The notes: a model not told the origin generated them from the sequence alone. A stretch of 64,000 nucleotides of DNA from Pseudomonas paralactis (GCF_001439735.1 NZ_JYLN01000002.1:248001-312000); one strand, 5' to 3'; shown: positions 47,271-57,100, counted from the stretch's first letter. A program made the numbers and translations.

Positions 47271-48329
47271 TCAGATGTCAGTGTCTGCTTCTTCCATCTC
47301 GTCAACCGGCTCGCGGTTGGCGGCAGCTTTAACGTCCGGCGCCGGGGTCAGCAGCTTGTCGCGGATCTGCTTCTCAAGCGTGGCAGCGATATCCGGATTG
47401 TCCGCCAGGAACTTGGCCGAGTTGGCCTTGCCCTGACCGATCTTGCTGCCGTTGTAGGCATACCAGGCACCGGACTTCTCGACGAAACCGTGCAGTACGC
47501 CCAGGTCGATCATCTCGCCGTTCAGGTAGATACCCTTACCGTAGAGAATCTGGAACTCAGCCTGACGGAATGGCGGGGCCACTTTGTTCTTCACGACCTT
47601 GACGCGGGTTTCGCTACCGACAACCTCGTCACCTTCCTTCACCGCGCCAGTACGGCGGATATCCAGACGGACCGAAGCGTAGAACTTCAGCGCGTTACCA
47701 CCGGTGGTGGTTTCCGGGCTGCCGAACATCACGCCGATCTTCATACGGATCTGGTTGATGAAGATCACCAGGCAGTTGGCGTTCTTGATGTTACCTGTGA
47801 TTTTACGCAGCGCCTGAGACATCAAACGGGCTTGCAGGCCCACGTGCATGTCGCCCATTTCGCCTTCGATTTCAGCCTTGGGTACCAGGGCAGCCACGGA
47901 GTCGACCACGATCACGTCGATGGCGTTGGAGCGCACCAGCATGTCGGTGATTTCCAGGGCTTGCTCGCCGGTGTCCGGCTGAGAAACCAGCAGGTCATCG
48001 ACGTTGACGCCCAGCTTGCCGGCGTACTCAGGATCCAGGGCGTGCTCGGCGTCGACGAACGCACAGGTGGCGCCCATCTTTTGCGCCTGGGCAATCACCG
48101 ACAGGGTCAGGGTGGTTTTACCGGAAGATTCAGGACCGTAGATTTCAACGATACGGCCTTTTGGCAGGCCGCCAATGCCGAGTGCGATGTCCAGACCCAG
48201 AGAGCCGGTGGAAATAGCCGGGATCGCCTGACGGTCGTGATCGCCCATACGCATTACGGCACCCTTGCCGAATTGACGTTCGATCTGACCCAGGGCCGCA
48301 GCCAAGGCTTTCTTCTTGTTGTCGTCCAT
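47271..48329 (-). CDS. recA: Recombinase RecA
   Basis: 352 aa from the ATG at 48329 ([20 protein letters not shown]). Walker A in [15 protein letters not shown], Walker B in [14 protein letters not shown]2 loop in [22 protein letters not shown] and an acidic C-terminus ([11 protein letters not shown]). It catalyses strand exchange and activates LexA cleavage. A LexA box lies 41 bases upstream. The adjoining tail and lysis operon would be induced by RecA-dependent signals if it is a tailocin. Confidence 0.99.
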   Translation of the reverse strand: MDDNKKKALAAALGQIERQFGKGAVMRMGDHDRQAIPAISTGSLGLDIALGIGGLPKGRIVEIYGPESSGKTTLTLSVIAQAQKMGATCAFVDAEHALDPEYAGKLGVNVDDLLVSQPDTGEQALEITDMLVRSNAIDVIVVDSVAALVPKAEIEGEMGDMHVGLQARLMSQALRKITGNIKNANCLVIFINQIRMKIGVMFGSPETTTGGNALKFYASVRLDIRRTGAVKEGDEVVGSETRVKVVKNKVAPPFRQAEFQILYGKGIYLNGEMIDLGVLHGFVEKSGAWYAYNGSKIGQGKANSAKFLADNPDIAATLEKQIRDKLLTPAPDVKAAANREPVDEMEEADTDI

Positions 48330-48369
48330 TAAAGTCCTCACGTAATCAATAAGGCCTGACGGCCAACAC

Positions 48370-48385
48370 CTGTATAAGTAGACAG
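48370..48385 (-). promoter_or_regulatory. LexA (SOS) box of recA
   Basis: CTGTATAAGTAGACAG fits CTG-N10-CAG, 41 bases upstream of the recA start, where Pseudomonas recA is controlled. Confidence 0.88.
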
Positions 48386-48412
48386 TATTGTTCCACAAAG
48401 ATCGGTGATCGC

Positions 48413-48913
48413 CTACCCCTGATTGTCTATTTCTGCTGCAGCTCGTCGCAACAAGCCCTCCAGCGCGGCTTTCACCGTTTGTCGGCGGACCTCGTCGCGG
48501 TTGCCGGGGAAGTGCGCGAGCTCGGCGGTCACCTCATCGCCCACCGCAAAGGCCAGCCAAACGGTGCCCACCGGCTTGTCCGGCGAGCCGCCATCGGGGC
48601 CGGCCACACCGCTGACCGCCACGGCAAATCGCGCCAGGCTTTTTTCCTGCGCACCGCGGGCCATCGCCTCCACCACTTCCTGGCTGACAGCCCCGACCTT
48701 GACGAACAGTTTTTCCGGCACATTCAACTGTCGGGTCTTCTGCCGGTTGGAATAGGTGACATAGCCCGCCTCGAACCAGGCCGAGCTGCCCGGAATTCGC
48801 GTGATGGCTTCGGCAATGCCGCCGCCGGTACAGGACTCGGCAGTGGTCACGTGAGCACTGAGCACCTGCAAACGGCGACCCAGTTCGGCAGCCAGTTGAG
48901 TGATTTCCTTCAC
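48413..48913 (-). CDS. pncC: Nicotinamide-nucleotide amidohydrolase PncC (CinA C-terminal type)
   Basis: 166 aa, only the CinA C-terminal domain. It deamidates NMN to NaMN in NAD recycling. Motifs: [16 protein letters not shown] with the nucleophile region, [30 protein letters not shown] and [21 protein letters not shown]. It lies upstream of recA. The adjacent phage-like operon begins 81 bases away, which is the classic Pseudomonas mutS-cinA-recA integration site. Confidence 0.95.
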   Translation of the reverse strand: MKEITQLAAELGRRLQVLSAHVTTAESCTGGGIAEAITRIPGSSAWFEAGYVTYSNRQKTRQLNVPEKLFVKVGAVSQEVVEAMARGAQEKSLARFAVAVSGVAGPDGGSPDKPVGTVWLAFAVGDEVTAELAHFPGNRDEVRRQTVKAALEGLLRRAAAEIDNQG

Positions 48914-48994
48914 AGTCGTCTCCAGGAGTGGGCGGGGGTTCGCCTACCCTACAGGAGCCTATCGGCCATGCAAGATACAGAGTGCATCAAGAGA

Positions 48995-49489
48995 CTAACG
49001 CGCGACGGCCTGCACATAGGCCTGGCAAGCACGCAAGGCGATCAGGGCGCTGTCGCCGTCGTCGGTGATGCGGATAATTCGTTGAGCATGCGCCGGGTCA
49101 AGTCGGGCTCGCGGGGCTGCATGAACCACGCCGCCGGGGGTGGAGGTGGCTGGCACTGTACAGCCAGTGGCGGTGGTGTCGAGAAGGACTGACAGCCGCA
49201 CATCAGCAGTGGCCAGGCGATCGCGCAGAGCCGCTTGGTTGCGTTGGGCATCGCTTAATTCCTGGGTGTGTTGCTGGTCGCTGGCGTTGAGCTGTTGCTC
49301 AAGAGCCAGGCGTTTGGTTTGTTCGGCCTGTTGACGCTCCAGGGCTGCCTGGCTTTGTCGACTCAGAGCCTGGGCATGGGCGACCGATTGCAACTCAATA
49401 CGCGCACCGTATCGCCACGCTTGTACCTGCCAGACCAACGCCATGAGCAAGCACACACCGATCAAGCGAAACGCGCCTAGGAAGCGCAT
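48995..49489 (-). CDS. Inner-membrane spanin Rz
   Basis: 164 aa from the ATG at 49489. One N-terminal membrane anchor (about 4-20, LGAFRLIGVCLLMALVW) then a long periplasmic coiled coil (QALSRQSQAALERQQAEQTK and LALEQQLNASDQQHTQELSD), the i-spanin design. With Rz1, nested in another frame, it fuses inner and outer membranes at the end of lysis. It overlaps the endolysin stop by 13 bases and is the last gene of the tail operon. Confidence 0.88.
   Translation of the reverse strand: MRFLGAFRLIGVCLLMALVWQVQAWRYGARIELQSVAHAQALSRQSQAALERQQAEQTKRLALEQQLNASDQQHTQELSDAQRNQAALRDRLATADVRLSVLLDTTATGCTVPATSTPGGVVHAAPRARLDPAHAQRIIRITDDGDSALIALRACQAYVQAVAR
49042..49251 (-). CDS. Outer-membrane spanin lipoprotein Rz1, nested inside Rz
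   Basis: 69 aa wholly inside rz in a different frame. The signal peptide ends with lipobox-like LMCGC (lipidated Cys about residue 20), followed by a Pro-rich mature part (FSTPPPLAV, QCQPPPPPAAW). This is the signature of an Rz1 o-spanin. Its position in the second half of rz copies the lambda arrangement. The short length and the frame make it easy to miss. Confidence 0.85.
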   Translation of the reverse strand: MPNATKRLCAIAWPLLMCGCQSFSTPPPLAVQCQPPPPPAAWFMQPREPDLTRRMLNELSASPTTATAP

Positions 49490-50028
49490 AACACCGCCTT
49501 CGCCCGGGCCCATAATTGCAAACGGTCGTCCAGACCGTTAAGGCCACCGTTGATGCGGCGGGTGATGGTGGTGAACTGGCCTTTGTCGGCGAGCTCGTTG
49601 AGGCCGTTGCTTTGCCAGAACCAGGCGGCGGATTCGCAGGCCCATTGCGGTTGCTCCAGCAATTGTGGCTGGAGCAACAGGCGATCATCGGCGAACAATG
49701 CCTGGCTGCACGCAAGGTAATTACGGCGGCCAGTTATCTGGATGAGCCCTCTGCCACGATACTTTTGTCCATCTCCGTCCGCTTCGGGGGTGTTGCCCAG
49801 GCGCGCGGCCAAGCTGCCGGTGTCGTACTTGGTCAGGTATTGATCACTGCCCAGTTCGCGCACGTAGTGCAGTTCACCCGACTCGTGACCGATTTGAGCA
49901 AGGAAGGCTGCGGCGCGTTGGGGAGTGTTGATTTGCCGATTCAGCATTGCCAAGTTGAGTGAGGATATGAAAACGCCCGCTAGAGAGCGGGCGCGTGGGA
50001 AGACTTGCTGAAGTTGCGCGAGTGTCAT
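49477..50028 (-). CDS. Endolysin, glycoside hydrolase family 19 (chitinase-like)
   Basis: 183 aa. The N-terminus TLAQLQQVFPRARSLAGVFI and the motif FLAQIGHESGELHYVREL hold the catalytic Glu; KYRGRGLIQITGRRNY and SAAWFWQSNGLNELAD follow, all GH19 endolysin features. It has no signal peptide, so it would need a holin, which is not visible in this window. It cleaves peptidoglycan to release particles. Coupled by ATGA overlap to the 63-aa gene upstream. Confidence 0.92.
   Translation of the reverse strand: MTLAQLQQVFPRARSLAGVFISSLNLAMLNRQINTPQRAAAFLAQIGHESGELHYVRELGSDQYLTKYDTGSLAARLGNTPEADGDGQKYRGRGLIQITGRRNYLACSQALFADDRLLLQPQLLEQPQWACESAAWFWQSNGLNELADKGQFTTITRRINGGLNGLDDRLQLWARAKAVLCAS
49969..49992 (-). 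promoter_or_regulatory. Terminator-like hairpin inside the endolysin 5' coding region
   Basis: A perfect 8-base stem CGCCCGCT / AGCGGGCG with AGAG-loop lies 36 bases into the endolysin gene and is followed on the minus strand by TTTT. It has the form of an intrinsic terminator or attenuator within coding sequence; the coding sense here still aligns with the family. Confidence 0.5.
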
Positions 50029-50216
50029 GGGATGACCTTGCCACGGGCCACCGCTCTGGCAGCCAGAATCGCTTCGGGCACGGGCGTGTTCTCTTCGAGG
50101 TACCGCAAGCTGTACCAGTCGGTAGACGCCAGATAAGCAAGGGCCTCACGGGAGTCCGCCTGTGCCTGGAGGTCTTGGGGGGTCTGGTTTTTTTCAAGCT
50201 TCGACAAATCAAACAT
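50025..50216 (-). CDS. Small tail-fibre-assembly-like protein
   Basis: 63 aa. SREALAYLASTDWYSLRYLE and VPEAILAARAVARGKVIP resemble the C-terminal part of phage tail assembly proteins (the pattern YLASTDWY...E...VP..I...R). It overlaps the upstream gene by eight bases and the endolysin by four. Probably a fibre assembly or chaperone remnant. Confidence 0.65.
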   Translation of the reverse strand: MFDLSKLEKNQTPQDLQAQADSREALAYLASTDWYSLRYLEENTPVPEAILAARAVARGKVIP

Positions 50217-50571
50217 CGCTCAAGTCCTCCACGGGTTTGGCTGAGTGATTGGGCGGATCAATCGGCTCGACCGGAAAGGGAACCGGCCCGGCGGATACCT
50301 GGAGCCTGCCGTTCTGCCACATATAAGCTGGCGCCCCCGCGTTGACGGCCAGCTTCAAGGTCAATTCGATCTCGCCATTACGACGGGTGACGGGCCCTGC
50401 GAACAATTCATGCCCGATGGCGGACATCGGCAGGGTCATTCCGTCAGGGATCTGCGAAAGGTCAATCCTTTGGTCATTCAGGATCAATGTTTCACCTTCG
50501 ACAAAGGCTGTCGTGGGAGTCGCGATGCCAAGAGGCCGAAAAGGAACATGGTGAATAATCATGCGTGCCAT
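50209..50571 (-). CDS. Hypothetical phage protein, partner of tail fibre B
   Basis: 120 aa, unrecognised. A beta-rich N-terminal half (MIIHHVPFRPLGIATPTTAF, LILNDQRIDLSQIPDGM) and a Pro-rich C-terminus. It starts 13 bases inside the end of the fibre gene, and such tight overlap suggests it assists that fibre. Similar genes follow fibre genes in Pseudomonas phage-like clusters. Confidence 0.6.
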   Translation of the reverse strand: MARMIIHHVPFRPLGIATPTTAFVEGETLILNDQRIDLSQIPDGMTLPMSAIGHELFAGPVTRRNGEIELTLKLAVNAGAPAYMWQNGRLQVSAGPVPFPVEPIDPPNHSAKPVEDLSDV

Positions 50572-51653
50572 CTCCCGATTGCCGTCACTGTCACGATATT
50601 GTTCAGCGTCCGGTCAGACATAAAAAAGTAGGAACCACTATTGCCGTAGCATCTGGCCGACATGTCCCAGTCAATCGACGGGTAAATGTTGGGGAACACC
50701 GCCACAGGCGTGTCCGCGAAAGCCGCCAGCCATGCAACGTTGCGCGTGACACCAGCGGTGTAGCCGGTGAAGCGCTGCTGACAGATTTGCAAACCCCCGG
50801 CAAAGCGGAAGTACCAATTATCGAGCGCACCGCCACGTTCGATCAGCCCGGAATTAATTGGCAAAGCACCCGAAGGGCCAGCGTTAAGCACCCCGGAAAT
50901 CGCGTTACCGTTATGAAGAATGCTGCGCCAGTTGGGTGCCGCCGCGCCTGGGTTGACGCTGAACTGGCGGAAGTGAATACCATCCCCCGATACCGCCATC
51001 GACAACTGCGCACGCCACTGCGGATCATGGCCCCACGCCTGGGACAGCACACTGATCGCACCAAAGCCCGGCACACCGTCGGGGTGCAGGTAATAACTGT
51101 ACAGGCCGGTATTGGCTTTGTTGGGCGAAGCGGTTTGCGCCGCCGATAGCCCCATCAATTCTCCCGGCGTTGCGCCTGGCGCAGTCCCCAGGGCGAAAAC
51201 CGATGTATTGATTTCGGCGCGCCACGGTGACCACTGCCCATCGCCCCGTCGGCCGCGGGTAAAAACCGACTCATCCAGCATGGCTTTCGCGGTTTGCCAG
51301 ATATAGCCGCCCGAGTTGGCAATCTGCAGGATCTGTACATAGGGATTGGGCAGGTTGGCGCCCCCATTGCCGAACTGAAACAAACCACTGACACGCGGCA
51401 ACTCGTTGGCGTCGTCGGTCGGCTGTTTCGAAATGGGCTCGGCGCCCCAGCCCGCATGACCCATCATTGACACTCGCCCTGGGGTGAAGTCGTCGCTGCC
51501 CGTCACTACGTTTTGAGTGGCTGCCGTGCCCAACTGAGCCTGGCGGGCAAACAGCTCCTGGGTCATTGCGTTGATCTTGATACTGGCGCTGCGCGGAGTA
51601 TCACCGCCGACGCCAGTGGGTGCCGCACCAATATTGATTTCCTGTCGTGCCAT
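50559..51653 (-). CDS. Tail fibre protein B
   Basis: 364 aa; ribosome site GGAGAG 5 bases upstream. The N-terminal ~75 residues (MARQEINIGAAPTGVGGDTP, IKINAMTQELFARQAQLGTA) are homologous to the next fibre at 52053 and should anchor the fibre to the tail. The middle includes VSGLFQFGNGGANLPNPYVQ and TASPNKANTGLYSYYLHPDG; the C-terminal half is unlike fibre A, as expected for the receptor-binding tip. Part of the lambda-like tail operon. Confidence 0.82.
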   Translation of the reverse strand: MARQEINIGAAPTGVGGDTPRSASIKINAMTQELFARQAQLGTAATQNVVTGSDDFTPGRVSMMGHAGWGAEPISKQPTDDANELPRVSGLFQFGNGGANLPNPYVQILQIANSGGYIWQTAKAMLDESVFTRGRRGDGQWSPWRAEINTSVFALGTAPGATPGELMGLSAAQTASPNKANTGLYSYYLHPDGVPGFGAISVLSQAWGHDPQWRAQLSMAVSGDGIHFRQFSVNPGAAAPNWRSILHNGNAISGVLNAGPSGALPINSGLIERGGALDNWYFRFAGGLQICQQRFTGYTAGVTRNVAWLAAFADTPVAVFPNIYPSIDWDMSARCYGNSGSYFFMSDRTLNNIVTVTAIGRWHA

Positions 51654-51676
51654 GGGGACTCTCCATAGTCAGTTCA

Positions 51677-51701
51677 ATAAAAAGCCCGCGCGAAGGCGGG
51701 C
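51677..51701 (-). terminator. U-tailed hairpin between fibre A partner gene and fibre B
   Basis: GCCCGC / GCGGGC, loop of six, followed on the minus strand by TTTTT. Lies in the 71-base gap upstream of fibre B. Confidence 0.7.
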
Positions 51702-51724
51702 ACTGGAAAACGCCTGTCAACCGT

Positions 51725-52051
51725 TCAAAAAACTGGCACCACCACCGGAGCCGCATCGGCTATTTCACAATGCAGGGAAACAGCCCCGACCAACTCGTAG
51801 GGTTGCCCGTCTTTTTGCAATTTGACGGTCATGACTTTTCTGGAGAACGTGATAACTGCCAACACTTCTTTCTCACCGACTCCCATGCTGTAGCCCCACC
51901 CACTCCCTTCAGGCGCCAGCGGGATAAGACCCAACGTACCGCGCACTTCATAGACACCTTGAGCCTTTCGCTTCGAGGTGACTTTCTGATTGCTGAACGG
52001 GACAACCGTGCAAGCGCCCTCGGCCCCGCGTAGTTCAATGACTGCTCTCAT
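51725..52051 (-). CDS. Hypothetical phage protein, partner of tail fibre A
   Basis: 108 aa, unrecognised, beta-rich: MRAVIELRGAEGACTVVPFS, VYEVRGTLGLIPLAPEGSGW, LAVITFSRKVMTVKLQKDGQ. No relation was seen to the 120-aa partner of fibre B. Only one base separates its ATG from the stop of fibre A (TGAAATG). Perhaps a fibre chaperone or tip accessory. Confidence 0.6.
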   Translation of the reverse strand: MRAVIELRGAEGACTVVPFSNQKVTSKRKAQGVYEVRGTLGLIPLAPEGSGWGYSMGVGEKEVLAVITFSRKVMTVKLQKDGQPYELVGAVSLHCEIADAAPVVVPVF

Positions 52052-52052
52052 T

Positions 52053-53084
52053 TCAAATCGCCTTTATCGAGCCATCAGCCTGTTTTGCGCAGTTGGCCGT
52101 GTTCAGAGTGGTAATGACATTCAGCGCGCCCACGTTCATGCCGGTGGTAGGCGGTGCGATGTCCGCCTCCGTGATCCAGTTCGATGCAAAGGCTGCGGGC
52201 ACTTCAAGGGTGCCGGTCTGAATTGAATACATCGCAAACCGGGGCAGGTAGACCACTCCGGGAAACCCGATGTAAACGGACATCAGGCCGGTCTCTGGAC
52301 GGCGATATACGCTGACTTTCAAAGCGGGTCCGCCTTGCACATTACCGATGGCCGGGGATGCTGCATTCAACAGCGCAACGCCGGAACTGAACGCGCCCTG
52401 GTAGTAATACCAGGACAGGTCAAGCGTAAACGGCGACGTGTATCCGTTTATGCAGCCCACACAACGAATCAACGGCGATTCGCTCTCGGTATAGGGGATG
52501 GCGGTGTGGATGGTCAGCGAGGAAACCAGAGAACCACTGGCCCTCCCCGCCTCCGTGGTGTTTTGCCCAAGCAGGCGCTCACCATCAGCCTGAAAGGCAC
52601 GCGACTTGAGGCCCAACCTTTGCTGGCTGGAGGCCAGGCCTGGGCCGTCGGTGAGGACTTTTTGCCAGGGTTGCCAAACGCCCACCATCTCCACACGGAC
52701 CCACTTGGAAGCGTCGTTGACGACAAAGTACTCTTGCATGGTATAGCCAGCGCCGGCCTCATTGACGGTCAACCAACCGTTTTGACCTGTGGGAGTATGC
52801 AAGCCGGATATTGAATAATAGGTGCCCGGTTTGCGCACACCATCAAGGTCTGCTTCCGGGAGGGGATTGTAGGCGCCCACGCCAAAGTCGCCCACGCGAA
52901 CGACTCGGCCCGGAGTATGGTCATCGGCGCTTGTCGTCAATATGCCCGAAGCCGCCGAGCCAAGTGCATCCATCCGGCTATATAGCTCTTGAGTCATCGC
53001 GTTGATTTTAAAATTAGCGCTACGCGGTGTATCACCGCCCACACCGCTGGGGCGCGTACCGAGATCAATTTCTTGTCGAGACAT
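52053..53084 (-). CDS. Tail fibre protein A
   Basis: 343 aa with GGAGG 6 bases upstream. Its first ~75 residues (MSRQEIDLGTRPSGVGGDTP, FKINAMTQELYSRMDALGSA, TTSADDHTPGRVVRVGDFGV) parallel fibre B. The rest is a pyocin/phage fibre type with TYYSISGLHTPTGQNGWLTV and KWVRVEMVGVWQPWQKVLTD, a repeated element of collar/fibre proteins, then a different tip. Two fibres with one anchor type suggest alternative or paired receptor binding. Confidence 0.83.
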   Translation of the reverse strand: MSRQEIDLGTRPSGVGGDTPRSANFKINAMTQELYSRMDALGSAASGILTTSADDHTPGRVVRVGDFGVGAYNPLPEADLDGVRKPGTYYSISGLHTPTGQNGWLTVNEAGAGYTMQEYFVVNDASKWVRVEMVGVWQPWQKVLTDGPGLASSQQRLGLKSRAFQADGERLLGQNTTEAGRASGSLVSSLTIHTAIPYTESESPLIRCVGCINGYTSPFTLDLSWYYYQGAFSSGVALLNAASPAIGNVQGGPALKVSVYRRPETGLMSVYIGFPGVVYLPRFAMYSIQTGTLEVPAAFASNWITEADIAPPTTGMNVGALNVITTLNTANCAKQADGSIKAI

Positions 53085-53150
53085 CCTTAACCTCCAAATT
53101 GAAAATCCATTTCAACCTCAGCAAGTTCCTTATCTTATTATCACTTGCAG

Positions 53151-53861
53151 TCATATCCCGCTCACATCGACTACGAGGTAGCTGTAGGCTTCAGCTCGAT
53201 AATTGAACTCTTTCACCTGATGCTGCTTGGTATATCCATAGTAATAATAATATTTGACCTTAAAATTTATTTTACCTGGACCATGAGTGAAGAAGTTAGT
53301 GCTCGCATATTCATTAATCCTGAAGTTCCCACCGCCACCCGTAAATTGCGTGGTGCGCCAACTTCGCCCACATCGACCTCCAAATACAACTGCATATTTC
53401 TTGCCTGTCTCATAATTATGATCGCCGACCACCGCCTCAAAATTATCCGTCCCTACCAATACGTCTCTTACAATTAACTGAGGCGTCGTCGCGTCATAAA
53501 CCAACTCGCCATGGTCATTGAATATCTGCATGCCAAAGGCTCCTCCCGCAGACACGCCCGGCCGGAAACGATAAACGTCCAGGTTGACGATCGTTGAACC
53601 ATCGGTGACGTAACGCTGGATGTAACCACCTCCACTGCGCGATACATTCGCCAGGCACACTGAGTGAGCTTCGTTCTGGGCGCGTACAGCCACAATTTCC
53701 TCGGCATCCGGTATCCAGACATCCAAGTACTGCCCCCATGCCGGGTTGCTGCTGGTGGCAGTACTCACCTGAGTTGTCTTACTCACAAAACCGTAAGTTT
53801 TAAAGTTTTGATCAAGGAGTACGCTGCGGTCATCGTTTAAAACTTGAAAACCAATAGCCAT
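53151..53861 (-). CDS. Phage-associated protein with MAIGFQ N-terminus
   Basis: 236 aa from the ATG at 53861, which shares a base with the upstream TGA (TGATG); an ATG one codon earlier is also possible. The first ~30 residues (MAIGFQVLNDDRSVLLDQNF) parallel the start of the gene at 53861-54130. A larger Gly-rich beta region follows (FRPGVSAGGAFGMQIFNDHG, GGRCGRSWRTTQFTGGGGNF). The codon use is AT-richer than the rest of the operon. Probably a tail tip or baseplate accessory; function unknown. Confidence 0.65.
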   Translation of the reverse strand: MAIGFQVLNDDRSVLLDQNFKTYGFVSKTTQVSTATSSNPAWGQYLDVWIPDAEEIVAVRAQNEAHSVCLANVSRSGGGYIQRYVTDGSTIVNLDVYRFRPGVSAGGAFGMQIFNDHGELVYDATTPQLIVRDVLVGTDNFEAVVGDHNYETGKKYAVVFGGRCGRSWRTTQFTGGGGNFRINEYASTNFFTHGPGKINFKVKYYYYYGYTKQHQVKEFNYRAEAYSYLVVDVSGI

Positions 53862-54130
53862 CATGAAATACCGTAAGTGATAAGCCCTGGATTGACAGAG
53901 GCACTCCACATCAAGGTGTTCTGTGAAATACGGCATTGGGGCCCATCAGTAACATTGATGCCTGCCTCGAGTGTGACCATATACCAAGGACGACCTTGAG
54001 CGAATGCATCGACCATCAACGAACCTGATCCAGTGCCGCTGCTTATTCTACCAATCACTCGAGCAAGCCGAGTGTTTACATCGACCAGCACTTCGCCCTG
54101 TGCATTGAACGCTTGAAATCCTGCTGCCAT
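53861..54130 (-). CDS. Small phage-associated protein with MAAGFQ N-terminus
   Basis: 89 aa from the ATG at 54130. Begins MAAGFQAFNAQGEVLVDVNT, a pattern shared with the next gene, then GSGSLMVDAFAQGRPWYMVT and ITYGIS. It looks like a one-domain version of its downstream neighbour. It starts 28 bases after the J gene. No known family recognised. Confidence 0.65.
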   Translation of the reverse strand: MAAGFQAFNAQGEVLVDVNTRLARVIGRISSGTGSGSLMVDAFAQGRPWYMVTLEAGINVTDGPQCRISQNTLMWSASVNPGLITYGIS

Positions 54131-54158
54131 AGCCTCTCTCCTGTTGATGGGTTGGTGA

Positions 54159-57100
54159 TTAACCCCAGATCCCGAATCGAACACGCAATACCTGGTTAGC
54201 ATCAAACACTTGAACCAATTGATTGCTGATGGTCATCCGGCCACCGCCACCTACCCCGTTAAGTTCCAACCCACCCGCCTTGTCAAGCTTCCAACCACGG
54301 ACACCCGGTTGATAGTCATTGGACTGAATAACCTGACCAATTTTGGCGTTAGTGATCGTGCCGTTCTGAATAAATGCACTATCGATAAATGTCTCAGTTC
54401 CCCTGACTGCGAACGGTGTCGAAGGCTTACCCGGCGTATTTTCGTTATAAATCGCAAACTGATCCGCCGAAATCAGAAACTGACTTTGTAACCCACCTGG
54501 ACCATTCTCGATGCCCAACCCAATACCGGCGAACTTATAACCACCACCCGCAGCAACTTGCATCCGCACTGACCAATTCGCCGCCAACTTCCCATTGGTA
54601 TCCGCAATCGCCGAGGCATTGGTCTGGATACTCACTGACTGTTGGTTAACTTTGGTCTGTACCGTTTCAATGCTTTGGGCCAGCGTTTTATCCGCAGTGG
54701 CCAACGTCGTTAGTCGCGTATCAATCGATGCCGAGTTGTTATTGACCTTTGCATCCAGCCGCGTAACCCGCTGGGCAAGGGCTTCATCCCGGGAAGCAGA
54801 AGCGCTATCTACGCTGGTGATACTGGCTCGGTTCTGATTAACCCTGACCTCCAACGCATCCGTCTTAATCGCCTGGGCAATATCACCTTCGGCAATCGCA
54901 GACATCACCGACCAAGTACCAGCCATGGAAACGTCATCACCCGCAAATGAGGTTTGCTCATCACCTGCCATCTTCGGATTGACCTGAGCATAAACCCCGT
55001 CGGTTTTCTGGGCGGTGCTGGTAACCTTGCCGTCCACCGTCTCAATCGCTGTTTTGTTCTGCTGGATCTGCAACGCCAGTGCATTGCTGGTTTGCACCAG
55101 GGAGCCAATGTCGAGCCAATAAGCCGCGTTAGGCGGCGGGCTGTTAGCCGGTACTGTCTGGATAGCCTGGTAAAGATGATTTTCCTGGCGTACAAACTCG
55201 CCACTGGCATATGCCCTGGCCGCGTCATACAGCAACGCATCCGTCACTTGATCAACCAGTGCTTGCAGTTCTTTACGGGTATTGTCCAATCGGTCGTTGA
55301 CCGAACCCGCGCCCGATCCATCAATCAACTCGATACGGTCGAGCAAGTGCTTGCCCAGTTCCGTCTCGCTGATTTGCCCTGCGATCAGATCCAGAATCGG
55401 CGAAGCATCCGAACTCGCTTGCCCGTTGACGCCCGACCCGCTTGGAAACCACGGCCCGATATTGCCCGTGCGATCCACCAACCGTGCCCAGAAGAACAAC
55501 GACGTCCCCGCCGCCAGCCCCATCATGGTCAAATCAGTCTGCGGATAGGCGTAATCCCCCAGCTTGGTTGCCATCGCCAGATCAGCGGTCTTCCCGTACC
55601 AGATTTCCGTACGCTGCAAATCCGCCGTGCTCACTCCCTGCGGAATCTGCCATTTCACCTTGATCGCAAACACCAACGACTCCGTCGTCAGCGCGGCCAC
55701 GGTCGGCGGCAGTGTGGTCTTGCCGTTAAGGACGGTTTCCACGGACTCGCTATACAGGGAGCCGATATCCAGCGCGTTGATCGCCCGCACCTTGGCCACA
55801 TAACGCCCGGCATAAATGCCGGACACCTCGATAGAACTGCCGCCCGTGCGGCCTGCGTAGACCCATTCACCGTCGTTCTTGCGCCAGTAAGCCTCGTACG
55901 CAATGGCATTGGCCACTCGCTGCCACTCGATGGTCATGACATTGACCGCGCTGCCTTGCTCGACGAAATGGTCATTGCTGACCGTCACGCCGGTCGGTGC
56001 TGCTTGCACGCTCGGCGGGATCACGGTGATCGGCGGGCTGTCGATTTTGGCGCCGTTGTCGATGGCGGCAAATTTGCTCGGTACGTGCTTGACCGCGCTG
56101 AGGCTGTATTTGATTTCGTCATCCGAAAAGTCTTCGGAAATCGACAGTACGCGAAACTGTTGCAAAGCCAGGGTCGCCGAATCGATAGCCCAGATCGATT
56201 GGGCCGACGGGAGTTCGTCGAGCCTGGTTTGCAGCACTACCAACTGCTCATCCGCACCTGCGGCGCTGACGGATTTTACCGCTCGGGACACCGCCTTGCC
56301 GTTGGGCATCACCAGGGTGATGGTGTCGCCGGCAGTGGCGGTGACTTCGGCATCCAGGGTCAGGGTGTCGAGGGTGGCAGCGCGCAAGCGCCCGCCAATG
56401 CGGCGGCCGGCGCGGTCGTTGTCGGCCACGCGGATGATCTGGCCGGGGCGCGCCAGGGTGCCGTCGAGGCCGACCGCGAAGGTCACGCTTTCGGTTTCCA
56501 GGCGGTTGGTCAGCAACGCCCATTTGCCGATGCGCTGGGCTTGGGCTTGCGACGTGCAACCGGTGGCGCTGATTTCGGTTTGCTGAATGCCGTAGCGTGC
56601 GATGCCTTCGGCGTCGTCGACGTATTGCACCTTCTGGCGATAGAAATCCGTCGGGTCATTCCAACTGACCAGGGCGACGGTGTAGCGGGTCTTTTTCGCC
56701 GAACCGCCGTAGATGAACTGGCCGCCGATCACGTTGGCGTTGGAGTAGGTGTAGACCGGGTCTTCCGGCATATCCGCCACCGCCATCACGGAACCCGCGC
56801 CCCAATAGGCCATGCCCCGAAAGGTAGTCGCCAGGTCTTGCAGCACCTTCAAGGCATCGGCACGCACCGACAGGTACAGGTTGCAGGTGAAGCGCGGTTC
56901 GGTGCCGCCCTTGCCGTCGGACACCGGCTGGTCGCAGTACTGGCCGATGCGGTAAAGCTCCCACTTATCCACTTGGCCGGCGTTGAGCAGGTGGCCCAGG
57001 CCATAGCGTTGGTGCAACAGCAGATCGTAGTAAATCCAGGCCGGGTTGTCGGTCCAGGCCGATTTGAACGTGCCGTCCCATACCCCGCTGTAGGTGCGGG

